Notes under the pieces: model-generated
The model's input: the letters and a program-made list of their open reading frames with translations, nothing else
What the model was told of the DNA's origin: nothing
Database searches by the model: none
Shown: one piece after another, positions 21,236 through 32,157 of the stretch
Position numbering within the stretch: the stretch's first letter is position 1
Layout: each line of letters starts with the position of its first letter
Assembly (NCBI GenBank): GCA_017163975.1
Contig: JAFFSR010000347.1
Span: forward strand, 10,006,001-10,070,000
Reading direction: 5' to 3'
Length of the DNA stretch: 64,000 nt
From: Anastatus disparis
Taxonomy: Eukaryota; Arthropoda; Insecta; Hymenoptera; Eupelmidae
Position numbers and translations under genes: made by a program

Positions 21236-22366
21236 TTTAAATATAATATGGGACCGCACATGGGGTCCCATAAGAAATCTACAAACCCAATTCTAAATAC
21301 AATATGGGACCAAATATGGGATCCCATATAGGGTCCCATAAGAGGTTCACAAACTCAATTTTTTCAAATATAATATGGGACCACATATGGGATCACATAT
21401 GGGGTCCACGAACTCAATTTTTAAATATAATATGAGACCACACATAGGCCCCATAAGAAATCCATAAACCCAATTCTAAATACAATATGGGACCACATAT
21501 GGGATCACATGTAGGATTCCACATTATATTTAGAATTGAGTTTATAGACCCTTTATGGGATCCCATATGCTTTCCCATAGGCGATCCCATATTATAGTTG
21601 AAAAAAAATTGAGTTTGTAGACCACATACGGGGCCCCATGTGGGATCCCGCATATTTAAAATTGAGTTTTATCGACCTCATATGGAATCCCATATGCAAT
21701 CCCATACACGAAAGACTTTTCGCACGTACAGTGACGGTGACTAGGCTGTGCGGTACGATGCCGGCACTAGATTGCAGGTGTCAAGATGGCGTTGCAGTCA
21801 AGGCTATAACAACGCACACTTAACATATGTGGCTCAGCCTAGTCTTACACAGTAGCGCCCCTCGTGCATTTAGAGGCGAGCGTTGACATTCCACAGAGAT
21901 AGTCACTGTAACGAAACAACATCAGCCCCATATTTTTAGGTGCTGATGCAGCAGACGCACGATGTCTTGAAAGCACACTTCGTTTACGTGCTTATTGTTT
22001 TCCGTATATGTGATGTCATATTATATTTAGAATTAAGTTTATGGGATCCCACATATTTAAAATTTAGTTTTGTCGACCTCATATGGGATCCCATATTATA
22101 TTCAGAATTGAGTTCATGGACCTCTTATGGGGCCCCATGTGGGATCCCACATATTTAAAATTTAGTTTTATCAACCTCATATGGGATTCCATATGTGATC
22201 CCATATGTGGTCCCATATTATATTTAAAAAATTGAGTTTGTGAACCTCTTATTGGACCTAAAATGGAATCCCATATGGAATCCCACGCTAAAACCCCATA
22301 TGGGAGCCCATAAAGGATCCCATATGAAATCCCATAAGGAATCCCACGTGATTTTTTTCAGTAGGG
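21236..22366. repeat. ATGGGATCCCAT-type palindromic array ending CAGTAGGG
   Basis: The stretch is made of self-complementary motifs such as TATGGGATCCCATA and TATGGGGTCCCATA, separated by AATTGAGTTT(A/G)TAGACC spacers in both orientations. ORFs across it (21414-21653, 21940-22158) are repeat translations. A segment of normal complexity and higher GC lies at 21710-22015. The array ends at TTTTTTTCAGTAGGG (22352-22366). Confidence 0.8.
21710..22015. other. GC-richer island with nested complementary stems
   Basis: This is unlike the array on either side. ACAGTGAC (21728-21735) can pair with GTCACTGT (21902-21909), and inside it GACTAGGCTG (21739-21748) with CAGCCTAGTC (21835-21844). No ORF longer than about 60 codons is seen. 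It may be captured sequence or a structured insert. Confidence 0.45.
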
Positions 22367-22763
22367 CTATGCTTATACATTTAAATCCGCAATAAGTTTT
22401 AGTTCGGTCGATAAGAATTTTGATTTATTCCCGGCTTTTTCAAAAGACATGAACGCAACTTATTTTGATAAAGTAAAATTGTATGAAAATTCATATGAAA
22501 CAGGTTCATTTGCTATCACAAATGTGCGAAAAGATGAAGCGGAGTTTGGTGAAATTTTAAAAATAATAAAAATTGAAAATAATGTATATTTTTATATAGG
22601 ATTATTCAAAGAAACGTTTTTTGATTCTCATTATCATGCGTATAATGTTAAAAATCTTAATAAAACGAAATTGTTTCATTATAAAGATTTACCTGCAATG
22701 TCGCCTTGCTTATCTGTTCGAATAAATAATAAATTATTTGTAGCTGTAAAAAATCGCTTGTAA
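22367..22763 (+). pseudogene. Transposase-like gene, C-terminal fragment
   Basis: The frame picks up directly after the composite insertion with AYTFKSAISF and runs open to a TAA at 22761-22763. It includes ATG 22449 and a stretch EFGEILKIIKIENNVYFYIG, then FFDSHYHAYNV and LFVAVKN. This matches the C-terminal layout I associate with the same transposase-like family (a short beta-rich tail after the RHR block). The fragment itself has no stop. An AATAAA-like signal (ATTAAATAAA, about 22785) follows. It closes a gene originally starting near 3398. Confidence 0.55.
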
Positions 22764-23865
22764 TTTAAAATAATTTTGTGAGCCATTAAATAAAAAATTG
22801 TATTTTTGAAGAGCAAGAATTATTGATTTCTTTATTAATTTATGAATAATTATACTTATTTTATCATATAAATATACATTGATTATTGATATTTATAAAA
22901 ATTATAAATAATAATACAGAATATATCGTTAATACAAGAAACAACGTTACTTACAAACGCAAATTTAAAAATCAATTTATTAAATGTAGAATATAGTATT
23001 AACAAAATGCTGACGGCAAATTAAGTTCGCGTGCCAATGTTTATTGTAGGCAGAATGCTTTTGACTATGTGTAAGTAGCTAACATTTTACTTGTAAGTCA
23101 CTAGCAAATGCAAATGCGTGCGATCTACAAAAGACCGCTTGCGTATAGTTTACGCAGTGTGTTGGTATTTCGTATACAAGTTTTTCTCTCAGTGTGAATA
23201 TATAGATCCTGGAGATTTATTAATTTCATTTTAACACTTTTAGTACAATAGATTTTCATGCGTGTATATATTTTAATAATCGATATATGTATATGTAGTA
23301 TTAGAAATTGCTTTGAAATATAGAACTTACGGGCAGTGTAAACTTGTTACCAATAAGAAACACGGGGTAATATCCCGAATGTCATTTGTTTCATTTGGCT
23401 TTTATACTCATATTTGTTTATAAGATTTATTATCTTTTACATCAATTTTTATTTATAAATTTTCTTGAAGTTTGATAATATGTTTCGTAATTGTTTTCAG
23501 GATTCGTTTGGTAATTTCGAAATATACATTTTGATTCTTTTTTTATGATCTACTTAATTTCGCTTAATAATGAAATAATGCAACTGTTCAATAACTGAGG
23601 AATTTTAATTTACCAATGTTAATAAAAAAGATACGTTTATGACGTAACACTATTATTTCATCGAAATAATCTTAAGCCCCTCTAAATTTTTAATTAAATG
23701 AACCAAAAAATATAATATTATTTAAAAGTAATATTGAGTAATACCATAAAAAAGATACGTTAATATAATTTATATGAATATTATTGTATGTAAGTTCATT
23801 ATTTGATCGATGTTATGCAGAATAGAGCAGGTCAATACCGTTACAAAATTGACGAAGTGAAAATT
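22764..23865. other. AT-rich noncoding stretch, nothing recognised
   Basis: Mostly AT-rich unique-looking sequence. No ORF, RNA gene or inverted repeat was found. It should contain the right end of the old DNA transposon, but I could not identify a terminal repeat. Confidence 0.5.
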
Positions 23866-24058
23866 CGAGCGAAATAGCGCCTCTCTTTAAGTAAAAACGA
23901 AATAGCGTATTCTCTAACTAAAAACGAAATAACATTTTTCTTCTGCCAAAAATGACATAGCGTCTTTCTTCGATTAAAGACGAAATAGCATCTCTCTTTA
24001 AGCAAAAACGAAATAGCGTCTCTCTTCTACCAAAAGCGAAATAGCGTTTTCTTTCCGG
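23866..24058. repeat. Minisatellite, about 33-bp units with CGAAATAGCG
   Basis: About six imperfect copies of a unit containing CGAAATAGCG(T)CTCTCTT and a C/A-rich spacer, with unit lengths of about 30-35 bp. Confidence 0.8.
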
Positions 24059-24280
24059 CAATCGTCGATATGGTGACGTAAAAACAAAATTTTTTCATAT
24101 ATTTTAGATAAATATCCATCTTAACCTCCATACAATAATAATATTACAGTAATTGTTCATATGATTTATGAAAATATGATCATAAAACAATGTATCTTGT
24201 TTTCTATGCAGAGTACGGAAAAAATCAGTGCTAACGAATTGAGAATTAGATATTCAGTACACGAAATATTGCTGCTGATC

Positions 24281-24754
24281 TAAGAAGGTGGAAATATTAT
24301 TATCCCTATTGAAAAAAAAACGTGTTATTCTCACGTGTTAGAAAACACGTAAAAAAAGCACGTGAAAATAACACTGGTTCCAAACATGTTCCATTTGCAT
24401 GTTTTTTCGTCTTTTTTTTCATGTATTTTTTTCACGTGTGTTTTTTAACATATTAACACGTATTTTAACATAAAATTTTGTGAGAAATTCTTGCCTATTG
24501 AAAAAAACGCTGCCAAGTAAGAAGGTGGAAATATTATTATCCCTATTGAAAAAAACGTGTTATTCTCACGTGGTAGAAAACACGTAAAAAAAGCACGTGA
24601 AAATAACACTGGTTCCAAACATGTTCCATTTGCATGTTTTTTCAAGTCTTTTTTTTCATGTATTTTTTTCACGTGTGTTTTTTAACATATTAACACGTAT
24701 TTTAACATAAAATTTTGTGAGAAATTCTTGCCTATTGAAAAAAACGCTGCCAAG
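24281..24754. repeat. Tandem duplication of 237 bp carrying element ends
   Basis: TAAGAAGGTGGAAATATT starts each copy (24281 and 24518). Each copy has CCCTATTGAAAAAAACGTG, an ACACGTG-rich palindromic body and the AAAAAACGCTGCCAAG terminus. Copies differ only slightly (for example ACGTGTTAGAA versus ACGTGGTAGAA). A matching inverted end lies at 32158-32308. Confidence 0.85.
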
Positions 24755-24835
24755 TGCTTTGGCGGAATGCTTTTTCATAGAGCTCTTTGAGTTTCATTAA
24801 TTTTTTTATATTTATTCAAATGTGATTTTAATATA
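24745..24835. repeat. Second copy of the GCTGCCAAGTGC element arm
   Basis: CGCTGCCAAGTGCTTTGGCG through AAATGTGATTTTAATAT matches the left arm at 10849-10902 plus 17449-17490. No partner right arm is found before 28600. Confidence 0.8.
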
Positions 24836-24855
24836 TAACTAGTGGGCATATATTT

Positions 24856-25200
24856 GCACTTGACTTATGTAATTCTTATCTAATTCTGGGGTAAAGTGCT
24901 GCTGCAAGGTTCTTACGGAAGACCTGCTTCAATTCTGTTGCAAGTTTGCGTGTTTATTCTCGTCATATAATTGCGCTCAACTTATGTCATACTTATGTAA
25001 TTCTGGGGTAAAGTGCTGCTGCAACGTTCTTACGGACGACTGCTTCGATTCTGCTGCAAGTTTGCGTGTTTATTCTCGTCATATAATTGCACTTGACTTA
25101 TGTCTTTCTTATGTAATTCTGTAGTAAATTGCTGCTGTAATATTCTTATGGGAGACTGCTTCGATTTTGCTGCAAGTTTGCGCGTTTATTCTTATCTTTG
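24856..25200. repeat. Three tandem copies of a 117-bp unit
   Basis: Copies start at 24856, 24973 and 25089 (GCACTTGACTTATG-like), each containing AAGTGCTGCTGCAA and CTGCAAGTTTGCGTGTTTATT. Confidence 0.85.
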
Positions 25201-25281
25201 AATCGCACGTTTCGATTGGCAATCTATTACAAATCTGTCGTACGTTTCAATCGCAAAAAAATTATTAATCATTCAACTTAA

Positions 25282-25662
25282 GAGGAGGTCGCGTATCTCT
25301 GTCCTTTTCTAATCAAAGAAATGATTTTTTTACAAAAACGAATAACTTTAGCAAAACATGAAGAGAAAGCCGTACCTTGTATGGAAAAAAGCAATGTTTT
25401 CTTTAATAAGAAAAAATTAATTTTATTGCTTCGTTCTCAAGAAAACCTTGAAAAACCAAATTGTCCACCCTAACCTCTATGATTTAAGTTTTTCAAGGTT
25501 TTCTAGAAAACAAAGCAATAAAATTAATTCTTTCTTATAAAAGAAAATATTGCTTTTTTTGATACGAGATGCGGCTTTCTCTTCATTTTTTGCTGAAGTT
25601 ATTAGTTTCTGTAAAAAACTCAATTTTTTTATTAGAAAAGGACAGAGATACGTGACCTCCTC
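25282..25662. mobile_element. TTAA foldback element, 381 bp (copy 1)
   Basis: Inverted ends GAGGAGGTCGCGTATCTC..GAGATACGTGACCTCCTC are flanked by TTAA on both sides (25278-25281 and 25663-25666). The whole element folds on itself around TTGTCCACCCTAACC. TTAA targets are characteristic of piggyBac-type transposases. A second copy of exactly the same length is at 50707-51087. Confidence 0.9.
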
Positions 25663-25835
25663 TTAATTCGTTTATTTTCCAAAAGATGGCAACCTTTTTC
25701 ACTTCTTCTATTAGATTTGCACATTTGAATAAGCGTTATTTTCACTTGTTCAAGATCGTAGTTATTAATATCTGTAATTTTTTCTTCTTCAGCAATATCA
25801 CTATGAATTATTATTTTATCAAGGTAATTCTTCAA
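25632..25835 (-). pseudogene. Exon-like fragment with EEEKITDINNYD
   Basis: A minus-strand frame starts MKNYLDKIIIHSDIAEEEKI, continues through DINNYDLEQVKITLIQM, and then reads CKSNRRSEKGCHL. Its last codons run into the TTAA foldback element. Partial copies lie at 19668, 20264 and 26520-26600. It is the longest form of the fragment; the parent gene is not recognised. Confidence 0.4.
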
Positions 25836-25839
25836 ACTT

Positions 25840-28373
25840 ACAGTTCATGTTTATAGACACTTTACAACGAATTACTTTCAACATTGAAAAAGATTTTTTA
25901 ACAAAATTTTAAATAGGTAAATGCCAATAAATGAGCATATTGGCATGATGCTGGTACTGTTTCTGTATCACTAAAATTATAATTCAATAAGGTTAATTCA
26001 AATGTTAACCACTACATTTTATTCGATGAAATACAAGTATTATCATCGATAACATTATATCCTATTTCTTCTTCTTCTTCTTCTAATTTTCTTCTTCTTC
26101 TCTTTTCTTTCTAATATTAGCCTACTAATAGTTAATAATTAATCAATTTAATTTTATGACTAAAAAAAATTATTAATAATTCAACTTAATTCGTTTATTT
26201 TCCAAAAGATAACCACTACATTTTATCCAATGAAATACAAGTATTATCATCGATAACATTATATCCTATAAATGTTACCAAATCTTTTCTGACTTATTAA
26301 AATATAATTAAAAAATTCATTTTTTAATATATAGTTACGTTTTCACGTTGATGATTTATTATCTTATGGATATCTTTTTATCACGACTAAGCTTAGTAAA
26401 TCCAAGTTTTCAATTTTAGTGACGGTAATTAAATTAACAAGATGATAATTAAAATAAACTGATACATTTATTATTACGTTAATCGCGAGAGAGAGAAATA
26501 TATTATAGATATATTTGAGTGAGCGTTTTTTTTACTTGTTTAACTTCGTAATTATTAATATCTGTAATTTTTTCTTCTTCTTCTTCTAATTTTCTTCTTC
26601 TTCTTCAAATATTTTTTCCATTTATTAAAAAACAATTTAATTTATAATATTTAATAATGATTATATTTAAATACTTTATTGAATGTAATAATACAAGTCA
26701 ACATCTAAATCAGTAGTACTATTATAAATTTTCAAGAGTAACTCAAAAATCAAAAGAAGTGATCAAAAAGCTACGCTAATAAAATTTTTTTTAACTTGGT
26801 TTATAAAGACAGTAGCAAATAACTTGTATACAAATTTTAGAGCAATTCTATCGAGTACTTTACGTAAAATGGAAAAAAACTGAAATATGAAAATTTTTCA
26901 AGAAAATTTTTAAAATTTTCTAAAATGAACACTACGCTAAAAAGATTGGTTTATAAAAGTTATCCTTCTTTTGACAGATGCAAATTATTCCCATGGAAAT
27001 CTCAAAGCAAATTCATCAATCAACTTACGTAAAATACAAAAAAAAAATTAAAAATCGAAAATTTTTTTAAATTCTTAAAATGGCTCTATAAAAATAAAAT
27101 ACACTATGGATACAAATTTTCAATAGCTTCCCGCCTAGCTATACAAAAACATAGATAGTATACAAATTTTGAAGCAAATCCATCGAGTAATTTTCGAGAT
27201 CTAACTGGTTAAATAAATAACATTTTCTGTTCAAAATTTCTTTTTCAAAATTTTAAAAATGTTCTAAAATTAAAACTACACTATGAAAATCAATTGTTGA
27301 AAATTTCCCTTCTTTTGGTAGTCGTAAATAATTTCCCTGCAATTTTTAGAACAAATCTATTGAGTACTTTACGTAGAATAAAAAAAAATAAGAAAAGAAG
27401 AATCGAAATTTTTTTAAAAATCTTTAAAATTTTCTAAAATTGTAACCACGCTAAGAAAATTATTTTTTAACAGCCTATTTTTTTCAGACAATAGCGAATT
27501 AATTGTATAAAAATTTTGGAGAAAATTTATAGTATGGTTAACGCAAAAAAGAAAATAAATGAAAAATAATAATTTTTTTGAAAATTTTCAAAGTGCTCTA
27601 AAATTAAAACTGCGCTGAGAAAATTAGTTTTCCAAAGCTTGTTTTCTTCAGACAGTAGCGAATTAATTGCATAAAAATTTTGGAGCAAATCCATCAAATG
27701 GTTTTCGTAAAATAAAAAAAAAATAAAAATAAAAATTTTTAAAAAAATTTTAAAAATGCTGTAAAATTAAAAGTGAAAATTAGTTTACAAAATTTTTTAT
27801 ACTTTTGGCAGTCGAAATTAAGTTCCATACAAATTTTCGAACAAATTCTTCGAGTAGTTCACGTAAAATACAAAAAAAATGAAAAATCGAAATTTTTTTA
27901 AAATTCTTTAAATGTTTCTAAAAAAAAGCTACGCTAAGAAAACTAATTCTCAATAGCTTCCGCACCAGTTCATCAAAAAATTGAATTGTATGGAAAATTT
28001 GAAGTAAATCCATCGAGTAGTTTCTAAGACTTTATTGGCTTAATAAATAGAAACATTTTTTTTTTAAATTCCAACATGCTCTAAAATTAAAACTAATCTA
28101 AGAAAATCAATTTTTTTAAATTTATTTCATCCGGGCAATCGCAAATAAATTCCATGCAAATTTTGAAGCAAATTCATCGAGTAGTAAAAAAAAAGACCAA
28201 AAAACCAAAAATGGAATTTTTTTTTTTAAACTTTAAAATGAAAACTACGCTAGAAGAACCAATTATCAATAGCTTCCCAGCAAGTTAGTCACAAAACTAA
28301 ATTCCATGCAAAATTTGAAGCAAATCCATCGAGTAGTTCTCGAGATACAGTTTACTAACTGAATTCATACATC

Positions 28374-28427
<54 letters not shown>

Positions 28428-28547
28428 TACAGACATTTTCTGGAAACCACTTTTTTGACTCACTGAGTTCAAATCGGTACAAATTAATGAAAAAATAGAA
28501 AAAAAATTTTTTATTGATACAATGCTTTCTCTATGAGAAAGCAAAAG
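25840..28547. repeat. Inverted copy of the 17.6-20.2 kb repeat
   Basis: Sequence from TTACAGTTCATGTTTATAG (25840) through the 170-bp array units and the (CA)n run at 28385-28421 to TGCTTTCTCTATGAGAAAGC (28525-28544) is the reverse complement of 17909-20215 with rearrangements. One arm is duplicated (25850-26060 and 26200-26330). TTC-rich microsatellites occur at 26065-26105 and 26570-26605. Confidence 0.7.
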
Positions 28548-30198
28548 TGTTTTTTACACTTGTTATTTATACGTACAAGAAACACGTATTTTTTCAATAC
28601 ACGGAGAAAAAAATCATTTTATTTTCCCATGATAAATTTAACACGTTAAAATAATATGATTCTTCGTGTAAGATTCTCATGAGATCAAGTTAATTTAACG
28701 TCAATTGATTCTAACTTGAAATGCTAAAGACGCCATGATATTATTCCTTGGGGATAATATCACGGGATTTTCACGTGAAACTCAAGTGAATTCGATGGTG
28801 GTAGCTCCGACCGAGTAGCACGGGCTTTGAAAGAGAGAGAGGAAGGGAGAGAGAATGAGTAAAGAATATAAGTGTATATTCGTAGCAGCTGTCAGAATAC
28901 ACATACTGTGCGAGTAGAGTGGGGGCTCATTTACCTGTAATGTCGATTTTTATAAGCAAAGCCCTTTCGTTACTTTGTTTCGCTCTCTCTCTCTCTCTCT
29001 TTCTCTCGTAAGTAAATGGTATTTTTTGTAGAGTGCATGGAGTGCTTCATTCACTAAGGTTATATAGGCGCTCGCTTTCGAGGAAGCTCAGGAAGAGCTT
29101 TGTTGAATCACTGATTTTTTGCCACTTCGACTATGCTTGTGTGTAGTCTAAAATGATCTCTTCAATTATCAAAACTTAAAACTTCATAGAGCCCTCAATG
29201 CCTGTGTGACGTTCGTTTATGGTAACATAGCTTTTCGCGAACGTGTGACTTCCTATAGGCTTAACCTCGGTTCGCTCTCGGTCCTATCGAGGAGAAAGTA
29301 TTTCACAATTTTGTTGGCACATCCTGTCATTTCTTGTTGTAGCCCGACTTTCTTGGCAAATCGGTTCGTCAGAGTTGACACTGGCTCTGCCATACGTTGT
29401 TCTGTATACCGAGGTATACTTACGTGCACGTAGGCCGCCAAGATTCTCCTCTGTCAACCATTTCGTACGAGTGCCTTGCAGAACTCATTTACACATCTCG
29501 CTTCAAATTTCATTAACGAGCTAGGTTCTGCGGCTATAATTCCAATATCCTTTCAGATGGGTTCTATTAGGGTGGTTAAAAAGCATGCATTCGACTGGTT
29601 AATCGATGGAGAGCGCGAGGATTGGCGTAGGGAAGCAGCTGCTCTAGACTGAGCCCTAGTTGCTGTGGGATTATTACACAGAGAGAAAAATCATATTATT
29701 ATTCCATGAAATTTCAAGTGATTGTTACATGATATTTCTTCACCGAATATTATCGAAGAAACAAGTGATTTTTTTATGATACCCAGGTTTTTAATAGATG
29801 ATTGGTATCCATCTTAAAATCAGATACAAAAGGTGTCATTTTTTCTTGATGGTCAACTTAAAATTACATGGGCTGCCAGGAGAATGAACGTAGCGATGCA
29901 TCATGTTAAAATTACTTGCGACTCACGGGATTTTCACGTGGCACTCAAGTAAATTCAATGGTGGCGTGACCAACCGAGTAGCACGTGCTTTACAGGTAGT
30001 GGAGAGAGAGAGAGTAACCAAAATACAATCTTATTATGATGGTAAAACAGCAATATATATTTTTAAAAAATTAATGAATATTAAATTATCAATATTACCT
30101 TTGAAACTATTAAAATAAATTTTAAACTCAAAATTTAATTATTTTAAACAACTGGAGGCCAGATAAGCATGTATTATTCCGTGCCAGACATATCTCAT

Positions 30199-30275
30199 AG
30201 CAGGTTTAGTCTAGTGTGTATCGTTCGCGTTTTTCGTTTTGGGAGCGCGAATTCAACTCTCGGTCGAGAACACTT
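30199..30275 (+). repeat. tRNA-like sequence (SINE-like), first arm
   Basis: GGTTTAGTCTAGTGTG resembles a Pol III A box, and GCGAATTCAACTCTCG resembles a B box about 45 bp downstream. It does not fold as a clean cloverleaf by eye, so it is tRNA-derived rather than a tRNA gene. The inverted partner is at 30735-30812. Confidence 0.45.
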
Positions 30276-30734
30276 TTTTATTATTTTAATTTTTTTTATT
30301 AATTATTTAATTTATATTTTTTTTCTAATATTAAAATCAAATTAAGTATGCTCATTTTTTTAATTAATATTTTTTTAAAATAAATTATTTTTTATACGTA
30401 ATAATTAAACTAATTAATAAATAAATAATAGTGATATTTATTTTATAATACTATAGTGTAATTTATTCATAATGTAATTTATAAAAATATATGTTATAGT
30501 TTATATTATACGTTAATACACACACATACATATATATTTATGAAGACAGAATTTAACTGAAGTATTAGAAATATAATTGTTATTCATTCATTAATATTTT
30601 CAATTCTTACGTATACGAAATAATTTATTTTAAAAAAATATTAATCAGAAAAATTAGCATATTCAATTAGATTTTAATATTAGAAAAAAAATATAAATAA
30701 AATAATCAATAAAAAATATTAAAATAATGAAAAA

Positions 30735-30812
30735 AGTGGTCTTGACCGAGAGTTGAACTCACGCACCCAAAAAGAAAAGCACGAACGTTACGCGCTAGGC
30801 TAAACCTGCTTT
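30735..30812 (-). repeat. tRNA-like sequence (SINE-like), second arm
   Basis: This is the reverse complement of the first arm with substitutions. On the minus strand it contains a B-box-like GAGTTCAACTC and TTAGCCTAGCGCG, and is followed by GGTCAAGACCAC. The two arms with flanks (30130-30350 and 30640-30890) form a long hairpin. Confidence 0.45.
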
Positions 30813-31334
30813 GAGATATGTCTGGCGCGAAATGATACATGCTTATCTGCCCCCGAGTTGTTTAAAATAATTAAATTTTGAGTTTAAAATTTATTCCTAA
30901 TAGTTTCAAAGGTAATATTGATTGCATGGAGAGAGAGAGTAACCAAGATTGCATTTTGGTTACTCTCTCTCTCCACTACCTGCAAAGCACACGCTACTTG
31001 GTTGGTCACGCCACCATTGAATTTACTTGAGTGCCACGTGCCAATCCCATGAGCGGTAAGTGAATATCACAGGATAGCTAGCTGGTTATATTCGCGCGGC
31101 GCCCTTAGTAATTATAGCTGGTGTCCAAAGAATAATATTATGGCACCTATAGCATTTTAAGTTAGAATCTATTCACGTTAAATTAACTTGATCTCATAAG
31201 AATTCCACATGGAGAATTATATAATTTTAACGTGTTAAATTTATCATGTGAAAATAACATGATTTTTCTCTCCGTGCAGCTGACATACGCAATTCAACTT
31301 AATTTTACTAAAATCAATTTTTTTTTAATCTTAA

Positions 31335-31731
31335 GGGGAATCAGCATACCGACATAGAGTTCTACCTTATCTACATTTCAATTATGCATTTTAATAAATA
31401 TTTAACTATTAATGACTGAAATTGATAGAAGAGGCACATTCTTAACATTCTAAAGAATTGATTGCAATGTTAAACGACAGTATAAAAGTGAAAATGAAGA
31501 CGAAAACTGCTTAATACGATTAACTTTCCAATGTAGTTATGAATAATCGTATTTTGCAGTTTTCGTCTTTATTTTCACTTTTATACTGTCTCTTAACATT
31601 GCAATCAATTCTTTAGAATGTTAAGAATGTGCCTCTTCTATGAATTTCAGTCGTAAATAGTTAAATTTGTATTAAAATGCAAAATTCAAATGTAGATAAG
31701 GTAGAATTCTATACCGGTATGCGGATACCCC
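31335..31731. mobile_element. TTAA foldback element, 397 bp
   Basis: GGGGAATCAGCATACCG at the left and CGGTATGCGGATACCCC at the right are flanked by TTAA (31331-31334 and 31732-31735). Arms pair almost end to end around AATACGATTAACTTTCC. Confidence 0.9.
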
Positions 31732-32157
31732 TTAAATTTTACATAAGCTTTTCTTAATTATTTTTTCATTGTTTTTTAATTTTGAAATTTTTGCTGTTCA
31801 TTGTTTTATTTACATTAGTTTATTTTTTATGTTAATTCTTTGTATTGTACTTGTTGAATCATACGGGGTACTACCCCATGATTAATAAAATTTTTGTCAA
31901 ATCAAATCTCTCCTCCTCTATCTCCTTTCAAAGTCCGTACTACTGGGTCAGCCGCACCACCGATGAATTAACTTGAATGCCACTTGAAAATCCCGTGAGT
32001 CTCAAGTAATTTTAACATGATGCATCGCCATCTATTAAAAACATGGACATCATCGAAAAATCACTTGTTTCTTTGATAATATTAGGTGAAAAAATATCAT
32101 GTAATAACGACTTTAAATTTCATGGGATAATAACAAGATTTTTTTCTCCGTATAGGT

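Larger units (their letters stand above)
10838..22366. mobile_element. Composite CCC..GGG foldback insertion (11.5 kb including nested copia)
   Basis: The insertion starts CCCTACTGAAAAAACGCTGCC and ends with TTTTTTTCAGTAGGG, with CT on each side (10836-10837 and 22367-22368). Taking out one CT restores the reading frame of the interrupted gene. Without the nested copia it is two elements fused. A first part (10838-10902 plus 17449-21235) has inverted arms of about 150 bp starting with GCTGCCAAGTGC; a second part (21236-22366) is an array of ATGGGATCCCAT-type units. The outer CCC/GGG ends belong one to each part. It encodes no transposase. Confidence 0.8.
28600..31276. mobile_element. Inverted-repeat element with CACGGAGA ends
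   Basis: CACGGAGAAAAAAATCAT at 28600 pairs with ATGATTTTTCTCTCCGTG ending 31276, and similarity extends about 160 bp inward. Inner sequences with CACGTG..ACTCAAGT and ACCGAGTAGCACG recur in inverse orientation. The right end lies inside the span of another pair (29677-32152), so the two are interlocked. No ORF of note. Confidence 0.6.
29677..32152. mobile_element. Inverted-repeat element interlocked with the previous one
   Basis: CACAGAGAGAAAAATCAT at 29677 pairs with GATTTTTTTCTCCGTAT ending at 32152, with about 150 bp of arm similarity including AAACAAGTGATTTTT. The TTAA foldback at 31335-31731 is inserted within it. Confidence 0.55.

Noticed and set aside
21414..22158. ORFs with GDPTWG-like repeats
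   Set aside because: Translations of the ATGGGATCCCAT array.
30199..30275. Functional tRNA gene
   Set aside because: A/B-box-like motifs are present, but no clean acceptor stem or cloverleaf could be drawn by eye.
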